A DNA stretch of 64,000 bases from Heliocybe sulcata (GCA_004369045.1 ML213510.1:318594-382593); one strand, 5' to 3'; shown: positions 46,435 to 61,489, counted from the first letter of the stretch. Notes: a model not told the origin generated them from the sequence alone. Numbers and translations are program-made.

Positions 46435-46856
46435 CTTGCTTGGGGCCTCCGATATCATTTCGCGCATGTTGTTTGGTTTATCGGCTACAAGCACTGCATC
46501 GTTGTCCTTTGCACCTTCATTTTCACATTATCTGTAGTTTACTATTATACGCTGCCCATTAACGCTGTGACACGGACAATCTGCATTACTCATATACCCA
46601 TCATCGATTTAAGGCTCACATCAGGACGAATGAGTATAAGTCGATACTAAGTGCCGAGGAATAATGAAGTTGCTGTACGCATATTTATCTAAGCAGTGTA
46701 ATGTTCCAAATGGCAGCAACAGATCAGCGGAACTTACGTCGATGGTTGAATCATACAAGAACAGGCATATGACGCATAGGCATGATGCATATCATTTTGC
46801 GAGAAAGAGCAGGTACCTACAACAAGGGACATAAAGTACAAGTAAAACATGCCAGT
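46435..46856. other. Convergent 3' intergenic region
   Basis: 422 bp between the 3' ends of the RhoGAP (+) and RPS15 (-). AT-rich, no gene, no RNA; presumably both polyadenylation regions. Confidence 0.4.
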
Positions 46857-47604
46857 TTACTTGAGGGGGATGCTGCACGGAGAAGTCAATATATATGAGT
46901 CCAGACTGAGGAAGAAAGGTACACACAATCGAGACGAGTGCGTAGCACCGATACCAGGGCGACCATGCTTGACGGGCTTGTACGAACATGAAAACTCCGC
47001 GAGATAGTGGCCAGTCATCTCGGGCTTGATCTCAACAGTGTTGAAGACCTGCAGCGGATCTTCAACACCGAACGCCTATGGAAGCCTGACATAGGCGCGA
47101 GTACGACTCACCTTGCCGTTGTAGATACCGACGACGCTGCCAATCATCTCCGGGACGATAATCATGTCACGTAGGTGGGTCTTGACTACAGCAGGCTTCT
47201 CATTTGGCGGCGCCTCCTTCTTAGCTTTCCGGAGCTTCTTGATGAGACCCATGGGCTTGCGCTTCAAGCCCCGCTGGAACCGACGGCGGGCGCGGGCGTG
47301 CACGACCTGTTAGATTGGTTTTACTGCGTGCCTTCCTCTACTGCAATCCGACAGAACTTACCTCCATGAACTATACGATGATGCGGAGTCGTAAGCACAA
47401 AATAATAAGTGCTGAGGACATGGGGGTGCACACCTCTTCATTGCTCAGATCCAAGAGCTTGTCGAGCTCGATGCCACGGTAGGAGAACGTACGGAACGTC
47501 CGCTTCTTCTTGAGGTCAGCGGCAACTTGTGGGTCTGTAACGTCAGCCTGCCATGATCACCGTCAGCACCTCCGGCCGTCATCAGCAACCGAAACTCATA
47601 CCAT
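46857..47604 (-). CDS. RPS15: 40S ribosomal protein S15 (uS19)
   Basis: Small-subunit ribosomal protein uS19. Six coding exons on the minus strand: exon 1 holds only the ATG (47604-47602) before an intron; exon 2 reads [20 protein letters not shown] and [14 protein letters not shown]; exon 3 is a 9-nt microexon FME (47362-47370); exon 4 is [20 protein letters not shown] plus [20 protein letters not shown]; exon 5 is [19 protein letters not shown] and [17 protein letters not shown]; exon 6 adds IPLK, stop 46857-46859. The SSRFIPLK end and the [10 protein letters not shown] block are diagnostic. About 150 residues, normal. Divergent from RPP2. Confidence 0.97.
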
Positions 47605-47986
47605 GGTTGTTTGCGGGAGGCGTTTGTCGCTGAGCTTGTCGTCGTGTAGGACTGCAGCCGGATTGGGGTTTGGGACTCCGCGTAAACTTCGATATGGTAA
47701 GTGTGGCGCGGGATTCGCCACGCGGTACTGTATAGTACGTCGGAACCGGCGCGTCTCGAAAGTTGCTCGTTCCAAGTCACCTAAACCATCAGTCGGATAG
47801 AATCCACAGGTCTTCCTCCGGGATTAAAGGTGCGCAATCTTGCCAGTTCACATCCTCTGTACGCGCTGAAGCCTCTGCAATAGTGATTTGTGGCTACCGC
47901 ATCCTCGTTCACTCCAGACCATCTGATACAAAGTTCGTACCAAGTCGGGAGGGGAACGACGCGGTATTCTGATCTTGCTACCCCAG
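47605..47986. promoter_or_regulatory. Bidirectional ribosomal-protein promoter (RPS15/RPP2)
   Basis: 382 bp separates the divergent start codons of two ribosomal protein genes, so a shared promoter is likely. I could not pick out a named fungal ribosomal-protein motif with confidence. Confidence 0.55.
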
Positions 47987-48508
47987 ATGCGCCATCTCGC
48001 TGCCTACCTCCTCCTTCAAATCGGCGGCAAGGCCTCCCCCTCCGCTGACGACATCAAGAAGGTCCTCTCTGCTGTTGGCATTGAGGCTGACGAGGAGCGT
48101 CTCGAGAAGCTCATCTCTGAGCTCGAGGGGAAGGACGTCAACGAGGTGAGTACTATCGCCAGTTTTCGTGTCGTCCAATCATTTACATGCGGCCTTGCGT
48201 GTCTAGCTGATTGCAGAGGGTTCGTCCAAGCTGGCTTCCGTACGTTCTGGGTTTCTCAATCTGCATATCACGGAACTTACCGGCGTTACAGGTCCCTGCC
48301 GGCGGCGCCGTTTCTGCTGCCCCTGCCGCCGGTGGTGCTGCTGCTGGCGGAGCTGCAGCTGCGGAGGAGAAGGCCGAGGAGAAGGAGGAAGAGAAGGTTC
48401 GCCTGCTTCGCAATTGTCCGGATTGTCATGTGGTGTCTGATGTCATGCCTTGCGACTTTTCTGCAGGAGGAGTCCGACGACGACATGGGCTTCGGTCTAT
48501 TCGATTAA
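47987..48508 (+). CDS. RPP2: 60S acidic ribosomal protein P2
   Basis: Ribosomal stalk protein P2, which recruits translation GTPases. Start [20 protein letters not shown] at 47987; an upstream in-frame start is not an ATG. Helical N-terminal dimerisation part: [20 protein letters not shown] and [13 protein letters not shown], then after an intron [13 protein letters not shown] and, after another, [13 protein letters not shown] with the Ala/Gly hinge. The acidic tail [11 protein letters not shown] joins through a third intron to [13 protein letters not shown], the universal P-protein end, stop at 48506-48508. About 112 residues. Three introns. Divergent from RPS15. Confidence 0.96.
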   Translation: MRHLAAYLLLQIGGKASPSADDIKKVLSAVGIEADEERLEKLISELEGKDVNEVSTIASFRVVQSFTCGLACLADCRGFVQAGFRTFWVSQSAYHGTYRRYRSLPAAPFLLPLPPVVLLLAELQLRRRRPRRRRKRRFACFAIVRIVMWCLMSCLATFLQEESDDDMGFGLFD

Positions 48509-49307
48509 GCGCTTACTTCGCTACTCGTGTTACGCCCTCTATCTGTATTATTGCAGTAACTATGACATGCTATCGTGACGATTTCTCGTGCTATCTTCAA
48601 CGCGCCGGAACAATCAAGACTGGAAGCCCCCTGGTGTTGTTGGATGTGGCAGGACCCTGGGCCTAAGTAGCGAGTACGTCCGCGACTTTAATGCCGAAGA
48701 GACCCCATTAATTGGCAGATGGCATAGGGGAAATTCCGAATGATGTGAAGAGCGCTGCCGCTGTGATGGGCGTGTTCGCACCCCTGAAATGCGTTCCGCC
48801 GCGTGTTCTGCCGCTATGATGCAGGTAGATGAGCCGGCGGTTAGCCCGGGTCATTGATTACACCAGTTGGCGGTGCGGCCACACAGCGCAAGCTGGTTGC
48901 AGGTGTAATTTGGTATAATACACTGAATTCTGTAGACACAGTACAATTAACAGACGCACCATACGCATGCACTGCAGCTGTTACTGTACATATAGGCGAT
49001 CTGCGTGATTCGATAGAACCGACCGGAGTATTGAGTTGTTAGCCGGCGGCATTGGTATCCGAGAGCAAGGGTCCCTCGGATTCGTTCGGCGTCGTTCTTC
49101 TGACAAGAATAATGTTGCTTTGATTCATTCTTGTCTTCCTCCTCCTCCTCCTCCTCCTCCTCCTCGTCGACAGACCCACCTGCGCGCACTTTGTCGCATA
49201 TACACGATTTGACAAGTCGCGCGCCTTGGTGCACCCCCCGGCACATCTCTCTCGCAGCATTATCATTGGCTTTCCTGTCCAACCTGTCTGTGCTTTCCCC
49301 TTCGAAC
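48509..49307. other. Intergenic with a CTC-rich microsatellite
   Basis: 799 bp between RPP2 and the second zinc-cluster gene. Contains a (CCT)n tract listed separately and otherwise no gene or RNA. Confidence 0.4.
49138..49165 (+). repeat. (CCT)n trinucleotide microsatellite
   Basis: About nine CCT/TCC units in a row in the 5' leader region of the following transcription factor gene, 140-170 bp before its ATG. Pyrimidine tracts here are common in leaders and promoters. Confidence 0.8.
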
Positions 49308-52096
49308 ATGGATTGCTCTAGTAATTCCTCTAGTATCTCTCCTTCTGCTTCCGCTCTTCGCTCAAAGTCGTCTGTGTCTCCTCCTGGCCCGATGGACGTT
49401 CGCATGCCCGTATCCCACAATCATTACGCCCAGGAGGCCGGGAACCGCGATCACAAGCAGCCTGCAGCTTGTGCAAAGGTCCCAAAGCGCAAACGGTTGG
49501 CAAAGGTACGCGCCTCTCCTCTATTCCGGACGACGTCGAGCTCAACCTACTACTTCAAGGCGTGCGACGCTTGCCACAAGAGTAAGAGACGGTGCGACGG
49601 TACTGGCAAGTCTATTCCACCTCTGCGCCGTTTGAATCTCGTGCTGACGGTGTTGTGTTTAGCACCATGCAGCAACTGGTATGCCACCCTCGCGAGACAG
49701 TCGCTGGTCATTATTGATAGGTCAACAGCTATTTTGCATCGAAAGAATGCACCTATACAGATGCGTCTGGCCGACCCGTTCCAGCTCCTCGCGCTGGTCA
49801 TCCTTCGGAGGACAACCAGGCACGTGGGCAGAACGCGGCTCTGGATGGCGCGCCAGTCCACGCTGGTCCTGCCGCGATGCGTACTCACCCTCAGACGCAG
49901 CCTGTCCAATTGCCGTCGCCACTTGGTTCCAGCGATCTGCAAGAATTGGACGGGACAGGAGACCGCAAGCGTCGGCGGGTCGAGCAAGCGCCCAATTACA
50001 GCGCTCCGATGATTCCCTCGCCGCCGCAAGCGCTCCTCATGAGACCGCCGTCGCTCGAACGCTCGACAAGCCCGGATGCCGCGCTCACCCGAGAGCTTGT
50101 CAATCGTAAGTCGTCGTCTCCACCTTTGTCCTTCGTGCCAGTTGACGGTTGGAACTAGTGTTCTTCACCCATTGCCACCCCTCGCGGCTCATACTGCACA
50201 AGCCATCTTTCTCTGCTACCTTGAGCCACAACGGCGTCCCGCCGTATCTCCTTCACGCCATCTACGCCCTGGCAGCTCCCTTATCGAAGCAGCCGGGGAT
50301 ACGAACACGTCCTGCCCGCTTGGCAGGCAAGAAGTTTTTCAATGAGGCGGTAACCATGATGTTCGACTCGGCAGGTCGGCTGTGCTGCCCGCCTGATCTG
50401 GTGACAGCGCAAGCGTTGTGTCTCCTGCAGATGCATGTCGTTCAAACGTCTCATCCGACAACGGCTCCTGTCAAGTACCATGGTTCGTTGTCTCCTCACT
50501 TTCATTCTCTAGCCATGATGCTTAGTGCAGCTGCTGCTCAGACCTCGCGCTTGGTATTCTAGAAACCGCGGGAGTGCACAACCCAGACAATCCAGTCATC
50601 ACTCCTCTGCCTTCGCCGGAGCACATACGCGGCTCCATCGAGCGCGAATGTTTAAGAAGGGTCTTCTGGTTCATATACTGGATTGAACTCCTTCGCCAGA
50701 CCTATGCCCACAAGTCCATGCTTTTGCGCCCTGATGGGCAAAATGAGAACGTCCGTCTGCCGGTGGACGAGACCAGCTTCGAGTTGGCTGTGCATATTAC
50801 TCTGCCAGGTGCGTGTCCTGACCTCCCGCGTCTTGAGGGTGTCCTTACATTGGTCTGGTGACCAAAGCAGAATACCTCCACTTTCCGCCGCCACGGATGC
50901 GGTATGCTTCGGAGTTCGGGCATCTTATCCGGGTCACGAAGATCATGACGGAGTTTGAGACTAAAGTTTGCCCGTCTTGTAGTGCGTACCTATTAACACG
51001 CCCCGTATCGTCAAGCTTAATGTAGCTCCTCCTTTAGATGGCGGAATGCTGCAAGATGACCGGGCGCGTGCTATCCTGTTGCAGCATGCCGAGAAACAGC
51101 TTGACGTGCGTGCTGTCTTTTGCTGATCATTTTTGAGACTAGACTTATCGTGTCGTCTGCATAGGATTGGGCCCAGAGTCTAGCCGAGCATCTGCGTTTC
51201 AATGAGCAAAATCTGCAACTACAGATCTCGATGTTCGAGACTAGCTCGAACACTGGCGCGTGGTGTTTCTTCTTTATGCATGCCGTGCACGCATCGTGCG
51301 TCTTGGCTATAAATGAGGTGAGTGGTTTGCATGTTGCGCGGGGTGACAGCGCGTGAAGTACTGGTCTCCGCAGTTGAAGCGGTCGATCAAGGGCGAACCT
51401 CCGAATTCCATGCTCGACTGGGCACGGTCGACATTGAACCAGATTTTGTCGTCGCTGGGCAACAGAGCTAAAAACAGTTTCATATGTGAGTGGAAGTTTA
51501 TGGCATTGTACTGTCCGTTAACAAATACTGTGTCTGTCAGTGGCTGCTATACTTTGGGTACGCTTTCCGTCAAACATGGAAAAGGTCTGACTAACCGCTT
51601 CTCGGACATATAGCCCCTTTATAAATATTGCAAAGAGGATAACCAGCAGCTACGGGAATGGTCCGCAGCTTACCAGGAGTTTTGGGGTGTTGAAATCAAG
51701 GACCTGGCCCTCAGCTCGCAGTCACCGCATCCACCCGAGCTATATACTGCTGCTCTTGCGGGCCCGACGTCGAGGCCACCCGAATTCCCATTCGCTGTCC
51801 CGCCCCCAAACGCGAAACCTGGAAACCAAGAACTGGATGACCCATACGTACCCGACGGCCGGTCTGAGCGCGCAGACGGTTCAGGACCACTGCTACCTTC
51901 TTTGAAGGCCAGCGGGCTGCTCGAGACATGGAGGCCCGTTGGCGATCCTAATGGGCCGGTCAGCGCTCCGTGGAATGGCACAAATCCGTCGCCTGCGACG
52001 AGAGACGGGACAGTGAATATGATGGACGCAACACACCACCCGCACCCTGCAGCAGGGGTACCGGTAGGTATGCCGTGGCTTGCCAATGAGCCATAG
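49308..52096 (+). CDS. Zn2Cys6 fungal transcription factor with fungal_trans domain
   Basis: Nuclear regulator. Start MDCSSNSSSISPSASALRSK, then a basic stretch (VPKRKRLAK) before the zinc cluster ACDACHKSKRRCDGT, continued APCSNC and YFASKECTYTDASGRPVPAP. Spacing C-x2-C-x6-C-x5-C-x2-C-x6-C is canonical. The middle homology domain begins FFTHCHPSRLILHKPSFSAT and has HAIYALAAPLSKQPGIRTRP, LVTAQALCLLQMHVVQTSHP and ECLRRVFWFIYWIELLRQTY. The C-terminal exon from about 51615 is disordered and ends GMPWLANEP at 52096. The zinc cluster is spread over three exons; one intron has a GC donor (GCAAGT, 49606) if my reading is right. The family resembles xylanolytic/cutinase-type regulators in its second half, but no specific target is inferred. 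Confidence 0.88.
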
Positions 52097-52296
52097 GCGA
52101 CGATTCTGTACGAGATATTTTTCGATTATCGCTTCTCTTTATTTCTGACTTTTACATCCGTCGCTACCTCTATACGTATTGTACCACATATAATATGCGG
52201 ATTGCAGGATAGCGTATCTGTATCAACCATATTGTAATTATAGGATGGGCAGACAATGGCATGCTATTGGGTGTACACCACCTGGACAATGCCCTG

Positions 52297-52829
52297 TTAC
52301 TGGCCGACTTTCCTGAGATTGCGGTGCAGCTCTGGCTGGACGAGGACAACACGGTCTAATAGCTTCTTGACCATCTTGTCCTTGTTAGTGTTGTACTGAT
52401 CAGTGATCTCCTGAAGCTTGACTTCTGTCTCCTGGTCAACGGACGACTGGGTGCTCTGGATAACGCCTGCATGCTAGATATGACATCAGTACCGCCCCTA
52501 TAACGAGATCCTGGCGACGTACTGAAGCCTCAAACTCCTTGAACTCAGCCTCCTTTGCCTTCTTGTACTCTTCTATCTCTTTCTGAGCCTCCGTACGAGC
52601 ATCCTTCAGTTTCTGGACGCGGTCTGAAAGGAGAAATCAGGGTTCCGAACGAGACACAGTAAGGCAGGTATTCGCGTACATTGGCGGGCCTGCTGAACGA
52701 TCTTGGCCGCTTCTTTCTCAGCCTCTAGAAGGGTCTGAATGCCTTGCGATTGCTGAGCAGCCTAGATGTGTCCGGCATGGTGTGAGTTCGACGAGCAATG
52801 CAGCGAGCACGGTATGCGCGACCGACCAT
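52297..52829 (-). CDS. VMA10: V-type proton ATPase subunit G
   Basis: Peripheral-stalk subunit of the vacuolar H+-ATPase. As in RPS15, the ATG (52829) is alone in exon 1 and an intron with donor GTCGGT follows it. Exon 2 is AAQQSQGIQTLLEAEKEAAK and IVQQARQ, then YRVQKLKDARTEAQKEIEEY and KKAKEAEFKEFEAS, then HAGVIQSTQSSVDQETEVKL and QEITDQYNTNKDKMVKKLL, ending ELHRNLRKVGQ at 52297. The heptad-rich long helix and the first block are diagnostic for subunit G. About 119 residues, normal. Shares a 121-bp divergent promoter with PTA1. Confidence 0.94.
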
Positions 52830-52950
52830 AGTGTCCGGAATAGGTGGGAGAGTACGGGAATTGGAACTCCGACGGAGCGAAGGGGCGGGCAGTACTGCAG
52901 CGCTCTGACCCGGCTGTCGGTGGCAAGTGTAGGGCAGTCGGTCTTGCAGA

Positions 52951-55900
52951 ATGGCAGGAAATCCCTTAGATCCCTTGCAGGCCCTCTCTGCAGCATTAGC
53001 CGTCCCGCCTGACTCCAAGGAACAGGCAGACTTACTTGCTGCGTTACGTGAATCCCTTGAAGCTCACCCGGGTCCCATACCTATTCTCTGTAAAACCCTC
53101 ATCAGGACTCTGTCTGGTGCCGGGGACTCTGTCCTCAAGAGATGGGTCTTGGACTTGTTACATTTCGCAATATGTCGCTCCAGTCTTTCTGTCGACGTGC
53201 GCACGGATCGTGCGTGTCTTAGTCTCAGTCTCAGCGTCCCGAACTTCGCGCTTAACGGATCCTTGTATTCTTAGTGGCTTCCCAGTCGGTTGAATCGCTA
53301 GCGGGTCTTCTCCATGATCCTAATCCCAACACCGTGAAACTCGTCGTACAGACCTTCGCCACGGTGTACCCTCTGTTATTTCGCGTCCTGTAAGCACGTC
53401 CGTTTATTCTGTACCGTCTCATCTCATTGACGCCACTCGGCGTGTCATTAGATGTACCAACCGCAGTCTTCGACAGATGTGGGATGTCCTTGTGCATGTG
53501 AAGGGTCAAATTCTTGAGTTTGTGCGGGCTCCGGGTGTACCCATGGGTGTGAAATTGGCTGCCGTGAAGTTCATGCAGCGGGTAGTCCTGGTCCAGACCA
53601 GAGGGGTAGCTGATCCTAGGGTAGTTATCACAGTTTCTTTGGATGTCCATACGTATTCAATGAAATATGAATTTAGCTCCAGAACAAGAATGACCCGAAT
53701 TTAGCCATGTGTCCGGGCGACCATCCGTTCCTTCCTGTCGCTGCGCTTGAACAAGAGGGAGTTAAACTACTCGAAGGTATAATAACAATGTTATACACGA
53801 GCTCGTAAGTTCGACGACTTCGTATGTGCCGCTAAACTACTAACTGAACCAATTTCAGGAATCCGGATATTTTGTCCGCTATACTGAACAGTTGGGCGGG
53901 CTTGGTCAAGAACCGACCTGGGCCAATGGTTCAAATTGTCGTCACGGCACTTACGCAATGGACGCCGAACGCTCTTGCTGGGCTTCCACACTCATCCGTA
54001 AAGAGTGTCGAGAAAGCCGTTCGGATCCTCTTGATACATATTTCACGGTCCGTTACTCTGTCTCACTTGCTTCCATCTGGTTGACCATTCTATTAGAACA
54101 CCCCAAGGAGCCCCTTTTGCTTCACAAATCAATGAAGCGCTCGCGGTCCAGGGTGCACGGATGGACCGGGCAGCTGCCGAAGAGAAGGCTCGCAAAGTAG
54201 CTGCGGCAGAAGCAAGTCGGAAACGACCGCCTAGCGCTCAGCAGGAACAGCCGCCAGATCCCAAACGCACGAAGTTGGAATCTGACGAGAGCGCGGCGGC
54301 GGCGGCGGCATTTCTCGCGTCATTCGATTTCACGACACTACCAACCAACCTCATTAACGACCTTATCATAGCAAACTTATATGCGTTCCCGGAGCCTGCA
54401 CTACAAGCCTTGGTGCAGACGTACCGGGAAACTAGGAGGTCTGCAACCCCTGCAACTGCTCCCACTTCCACCCCCGCCGTTCCAGCTCCCCCCGCCGCCC
54501 CCGTGCCAGGCCCATCGACATTAACCCCAGCCACTGTGCCCGCACGTTCCGAGCCTAAAGCTGCTACTCCTGAACCACCTGCTCCGGAGCCAGTGAAGGA
54601 GGAACCAGTTGATCCTTTACAGATGGACATTGACGAGGAAGAAATGGAGTATGAACCCGATAAGCTCAATCTGGAGGTCTGTCATCGTGGTCATTGAAAT
54701 TACCGGTGTTCTCAGCCTTGTTTCGTAGCTGTCTGGTGGTGACCAACCTATCGCAGAAGAGGCGGATCTGGGCGTTCCAGAGCCTATCGATATCGACTTG
54801 CTTGCAGAACTCAAACTACCACCACCGAAAGTATGGTCAGAAGAAGATCGTGACGCCTTAATACGATCGTCGATTTCTCGCATACGAGAAGGAGTGGATG
54901 TGGTGAGCCCGGGCGACGATGCCGCGGTCAATCCATCAAAGATGGCTGCTACAGATTTGTGGATGTTGCTGATTATCAGAATGGTCACGAGAGTGGTGGA
55001 ACCGCCCAAGGAGGGCGATGAGGCCGAGTCTGCAGGGGATTCGAAGGATGATGTGCAGCTCTTTGCTCGACAAGAGCGGCTCCGGCAGAGACTGTGCGAC
55101 TACATTATGGAGAGTTTCTCGACAAGGTTCGTATCATTCAGTCTGATGTGAATCGACGACGGGCTCAGCGTTACCCAGAGTACGACTCGCTACGACCTGG
55201 ATGAACGAAGAATGGTATAACGATCGAATACGGTCCGCGGAGGATCCCGACTGGGTACTATTGTCCATCTCCATGATATACATGCTAGCCGCTGATCCGA
55301 GCATACAGAGGCCAAACTATGATATCTGGTTGAGCCAGATTCTCGCCGCTCATCAGACGCATCTGGATGCCAGGGATCGCACGTTTACCCGTTTCTTGCT
55401 TGACCTGCCGTCAATACCTCCGGATGTTCTCGAGATGCTGCGGGAGCTCTGCTTGGAGTCCGAGCGGTGAGTATACTGCGCCATCTATGTCGTTCCATGC
55501 ACTGAACAGCCGCCCAGTATGCAAGTTGGGTTTACGACTCTGAGAGAACTTGTGCTCCAGAGGCCGACCCTGCGATACGAGTCCATGAATATACTATTGG
55601 AGCTGACCACGCATTCGGGTAGGTACCCCATCTCATAGTGGCACAGTACTCATGCATTGACCTTGCTTGCAGAGAAGATCACTCGTGGAGCGGCCATCAA
55701 CACTGTGAAACGTTGGGTCCCCGACGTGCAACCTATGGGTGGTATGGTCCGCGAGTTTGCTTTGCAGATTCTGCGCAGACTGCAGTCTCGCAAACCAAAG
55801 GAGAAACACGCGGATAGTGACGTCGAGATGAACGGCGAAGGCCAGCCTGAGGACGAGGAGGACGGCCAGTTGCCCGCTGAAGACCTCGTGCAAACACCTT

Positions 55901-57174
55901 ACTTGCCAGAGGAACTTCATGTTCCTGTACAGAATGCTCAAGTTCTGCAGCACGTGGAGCTTCTATTTGCGCTCTCAGTGAAGAGCCCCGAATTACTGGA
56001 TGAGTATGTATCCAGTCCAATCCATGAGTCTGCTATCATTGACAATCCGGGTAGGATATTCACCTCGTATGGACAAATGGAGTCGCATGTCCAGGATACT
56101 GTTAAGGAGCTCATTACACCGCTTATCCGGTCCTTAGGGTCAAGTCACGGCAAACTCCTGACTCTTCTGCGTACATTCCCTCCAGGCGCCGAGTCGTTGG
56201 CCTTGCGGGTCCTTACTATCTTTACGGAAAATGGCCGGCCGAGTCCTCAGCTCGTTGCGTTGGTGAAAGGTCTCATTACTGAACGCGACCTGGATGCTAG
56301 ATTCCTAATTCCCATTATTGCCGAGATGGATAAGGTGCGTGCAGTTAAGTCTGTGAGTAGGGCCAAGATCTGAAGTCATTGAAGGCCGACATTGTGCGGC
56401 ATCTGCCTCGTATTGTCTCCATCCTCAACGGTAATGTTGAGGAGAAGAACCTTGTCCGCTCGGTATTCAGTGCTATCGTCACAACTCCCCCGGAGACGTT
56501 CGGCACTGTCACCTCGAACTTGCCTCGAGTGCGGCAGAGCGAATTGTTGACTCCGGCAGAGCTCATGGTGCTGCTGCATTCATCCGAGAAGGAAATTGGT
56601 TTAAAAGCGGCCATCGAAGGTATGCGCCGTCCCGTTGTCCTTAAGACTATCCCTGAATCCGTTCCTTAGCTATCGGGATCTGTTTTTCCATGACGGACGT
56701 CTTCCGGTCGGAAATCCTTGCCGTTGTGATGCAGCAAATTGTGGATCAACCCGTGTTACCCACGTTGTTCCTGCGGACGGTAGGCCCGATTTGCCGTGGA
56801 ATGGAGATAGATCGCTCACAGCCGTTCAGGTCATACAGGCAGTGACAACGTACAAATCTCTTGTCGGGTTCGTCTCCACGACGTTGCTGTCGCGTCTTAT
56901 CACAAAAAAGATTTGGACGAACCCGCCTCTCTGGGAAGGGTTCATCCGGTGCGCTAAGATTATAGCGCCATCCAGCTTCGGGGCCTTGCTGCAGCTTCCG
57001 AAGGACCAGCTCAGGGATCTCGTCGAAAAGCAGCCAAGTCTAAAAGCAGGTCTGCGCGAGTACGTCATGAAGAAGGCCGGTAACAAAGCGCAGAAGGCTG
57101 GCTACCTCGATTTCCTAGGTGATGACACTGCGACAACGCAACCACCGCAGGCTGTCGCGGCAGCACCTGCATAG
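52951..57174 (+). CDS. PTA1: Symplekin / PTA1, mRNA 3'-end processing scaffold
   Basis: HEAT-repeat scaffold of the cleavage and polyadenylation factor. Start MAGNPLDPLQALSAALAVPP. The N-terminal symplekin domain spans to about 54200 and includes LVVQTFATVYPLLFRVL and MWDVLVHVKGQILEFVRAPG, GVKLAAVKFMQRVVLVQTRG, and SNPDILSAILNSWAGLVKN. A lysine/alanine/glutamate linker and acidic Pro/Ala-rich segment (54160-54700) separate it from the C-terminal part, with EKITRGAAINTVKRWVPDVQ, PELLDEYVSSPIHESA and, near the end, the symplekin C-terminal block TNPPLWEGFIRCAKIIAPSS-like residues at about 56930 with FGALLQLPKDQLRDLVEKQP. Ends AVAAAPA at 57174. More than 12 introns. Full-length by landmarks at both ends. 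Confidence 0.9.
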
Positions 57175-57505
57175 TGCTATTAGCTTTCGGACTGATTTTT
57201 TCATAGTGCATGACTATGGTATTGTAAAGTTGTATTCAGGCGGTACACATAACAGAATAGACGTGGTAAAGGCCGCAATGAGTGAAAGGTCATTAAACGC
57301 AAGGATGATCTAGCCGAGGTGCATCTAATCTCAGATGGACTACAAATAGGCTTCGTATCCGCGGCTCCGTGTTGATGTACGTCAAGTTAACCGCTCCGAC
57401 CCTGCTGTAGCCTCTTGTTTACAAACCACCCCTGCGCTTGTTGCTTGTTTCACTGAGCTCGTCGTCCTGCTCGTCGTCGGGCCACATCTTACCTCTTCGC
57501 GGTCT
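57175..57505. promoter_or_regulatory. Intergenic, promoter of the MAP kinase
   Basis: 331 bp with no gene. AT-rich at the left end (PTA1 terminator side). Confidence 0.4.
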
Positions 57506-60164
<2,659 letters not shown>

Positions 60165-60363
60165 TGTTTTGCATTTTCCATGATCCCATATATACCGTTA
60201 GATTCACCGTACAATCTATAGATGACAACTAGACCAATCCTTGCATTACATGTAAGATAGAGATATAAAACTGTGCTTATGGATACAGACGTGAATGCAT
60301 CGATACAGCCATGACTAAAGCGAACTTGGAACGAAGGAAGACGAAGTGGGTTCTATCTATAAA

Positions 60364-61489
60364 TCAGTCGCCAAGAATCTCTTTGATTCCTAGGGGCATA
60401 AGATCAGTGCGATGAAACAAAGAGCGAGAGTGAATTGCGTACTGTCAATGATATCCATGTACGCTATACTGGCAGGGCTATCTGGATACTCGTCCAAGAA
60501 GCTGACGCCGTAATCGGCGCTCTTGCCTATCCGTGGATCCAGAGGGACAGCACCCAGATAGTCGACTTTCATCTCGACTGCCATCCTCTTGGCCCCACCC
60601 GTACTGGGCTTGAATATCTGGCTCTCGGTCTTACAAGATGGGCAGACGAAGCCAGACATGTTCTCCACGACGCCGAGCACGCGTATCCCGACTTTGCGGC
60701 AGAAGTCGATCTCGCGGCGGACGTCCTGCAGCGCGACTTCTTGCGGGGTGGTGATGACGACCGCGCCGTCGATGTCGCTTTCTTTGAGGTACTGCACAAT
60801 GCTGAGATGCTCGTCAGAGGTACCGGGCGGGGTGTCGACGAGGAGGTAGTCAAGGTCGCCCCAGTCAACGTCTTTGAGGAATTGGGAGATTAGGCCGTTT
60901 TTCTTGGGCCCGCGCCACATGATAGCGTCTTTTGAGGAGGGAAGCATGAAGCCGACGGACATGACGCCGAGGTTGTCTTGCACGTATACCGGTGACCAGC
61001 CGGAGGAAGAGGCGTGTACTTGTTCTGAGGCGATGCCCAGGATTGTGGGGATAGATGGACCGCAGATGTCCACGTCCATGATACCAGTCTACACTTTTGT
61101 AAGTCCAGACTGATAGATGAGGAATACAACAAACGTACCTGCACGCTGTCGTCCGCGGAAAACGCCCACCCCAGCTGTGCCGTGAACGTCGACTTGCCTA
61201 CCCCTCCCTTGCCCGATAGAACGAGTATCTTCCGCTTCACACTGGACATACGTTCGCGCACCAGCGGCAAGGCAGGGTCGGGTCCCTTCGTTTCCCCAGA
61301 CGCACAGATATCTTGGTTCGCGCATCCGGCGCAAGCATCCGTCTTGCCCGCGAGCTCGGACTCGGTACCCTACAATGAATAGACATGTAAGTAGATGCTT
61401 CTTTGAAGGTGTTGCCAACATACCGGGCAATGCTCTGGAGCGTCGGATGGCACAGAGAGGGGATCGACTGCGTGCTGAACTGCAATCAT
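60364..61489 (-). CDS. NBP35: Cytosolic Fe-S cluster assembly scaffold NBP35
   Basis: P-loop scaffold that assembles and delivers 4Fe-4S clusters in the cytosol with Cfd1. Start [20 protein letters not shown] at 61489. The N-terminal four-cysteine motif that separates Nbp35 from Cfd1 is present across an intron: the Cys of EHCPG, then 13 residues to CAGC, then five to the Cys of NQDIC (C-x13-C-x2-C-x5-C). The P-loop GKGGVGKST is in [49 protein letters not shown] (switch) and [12 protein letters not shown] with the bridging Cys-x2-Cys follow, then [18 protein letters not shown]. An additional last exon gives IKEILGD after splicing at about 60390-60450, stop at 60364-60366. About 340 residues, normal. 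Confidence 0.95.
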
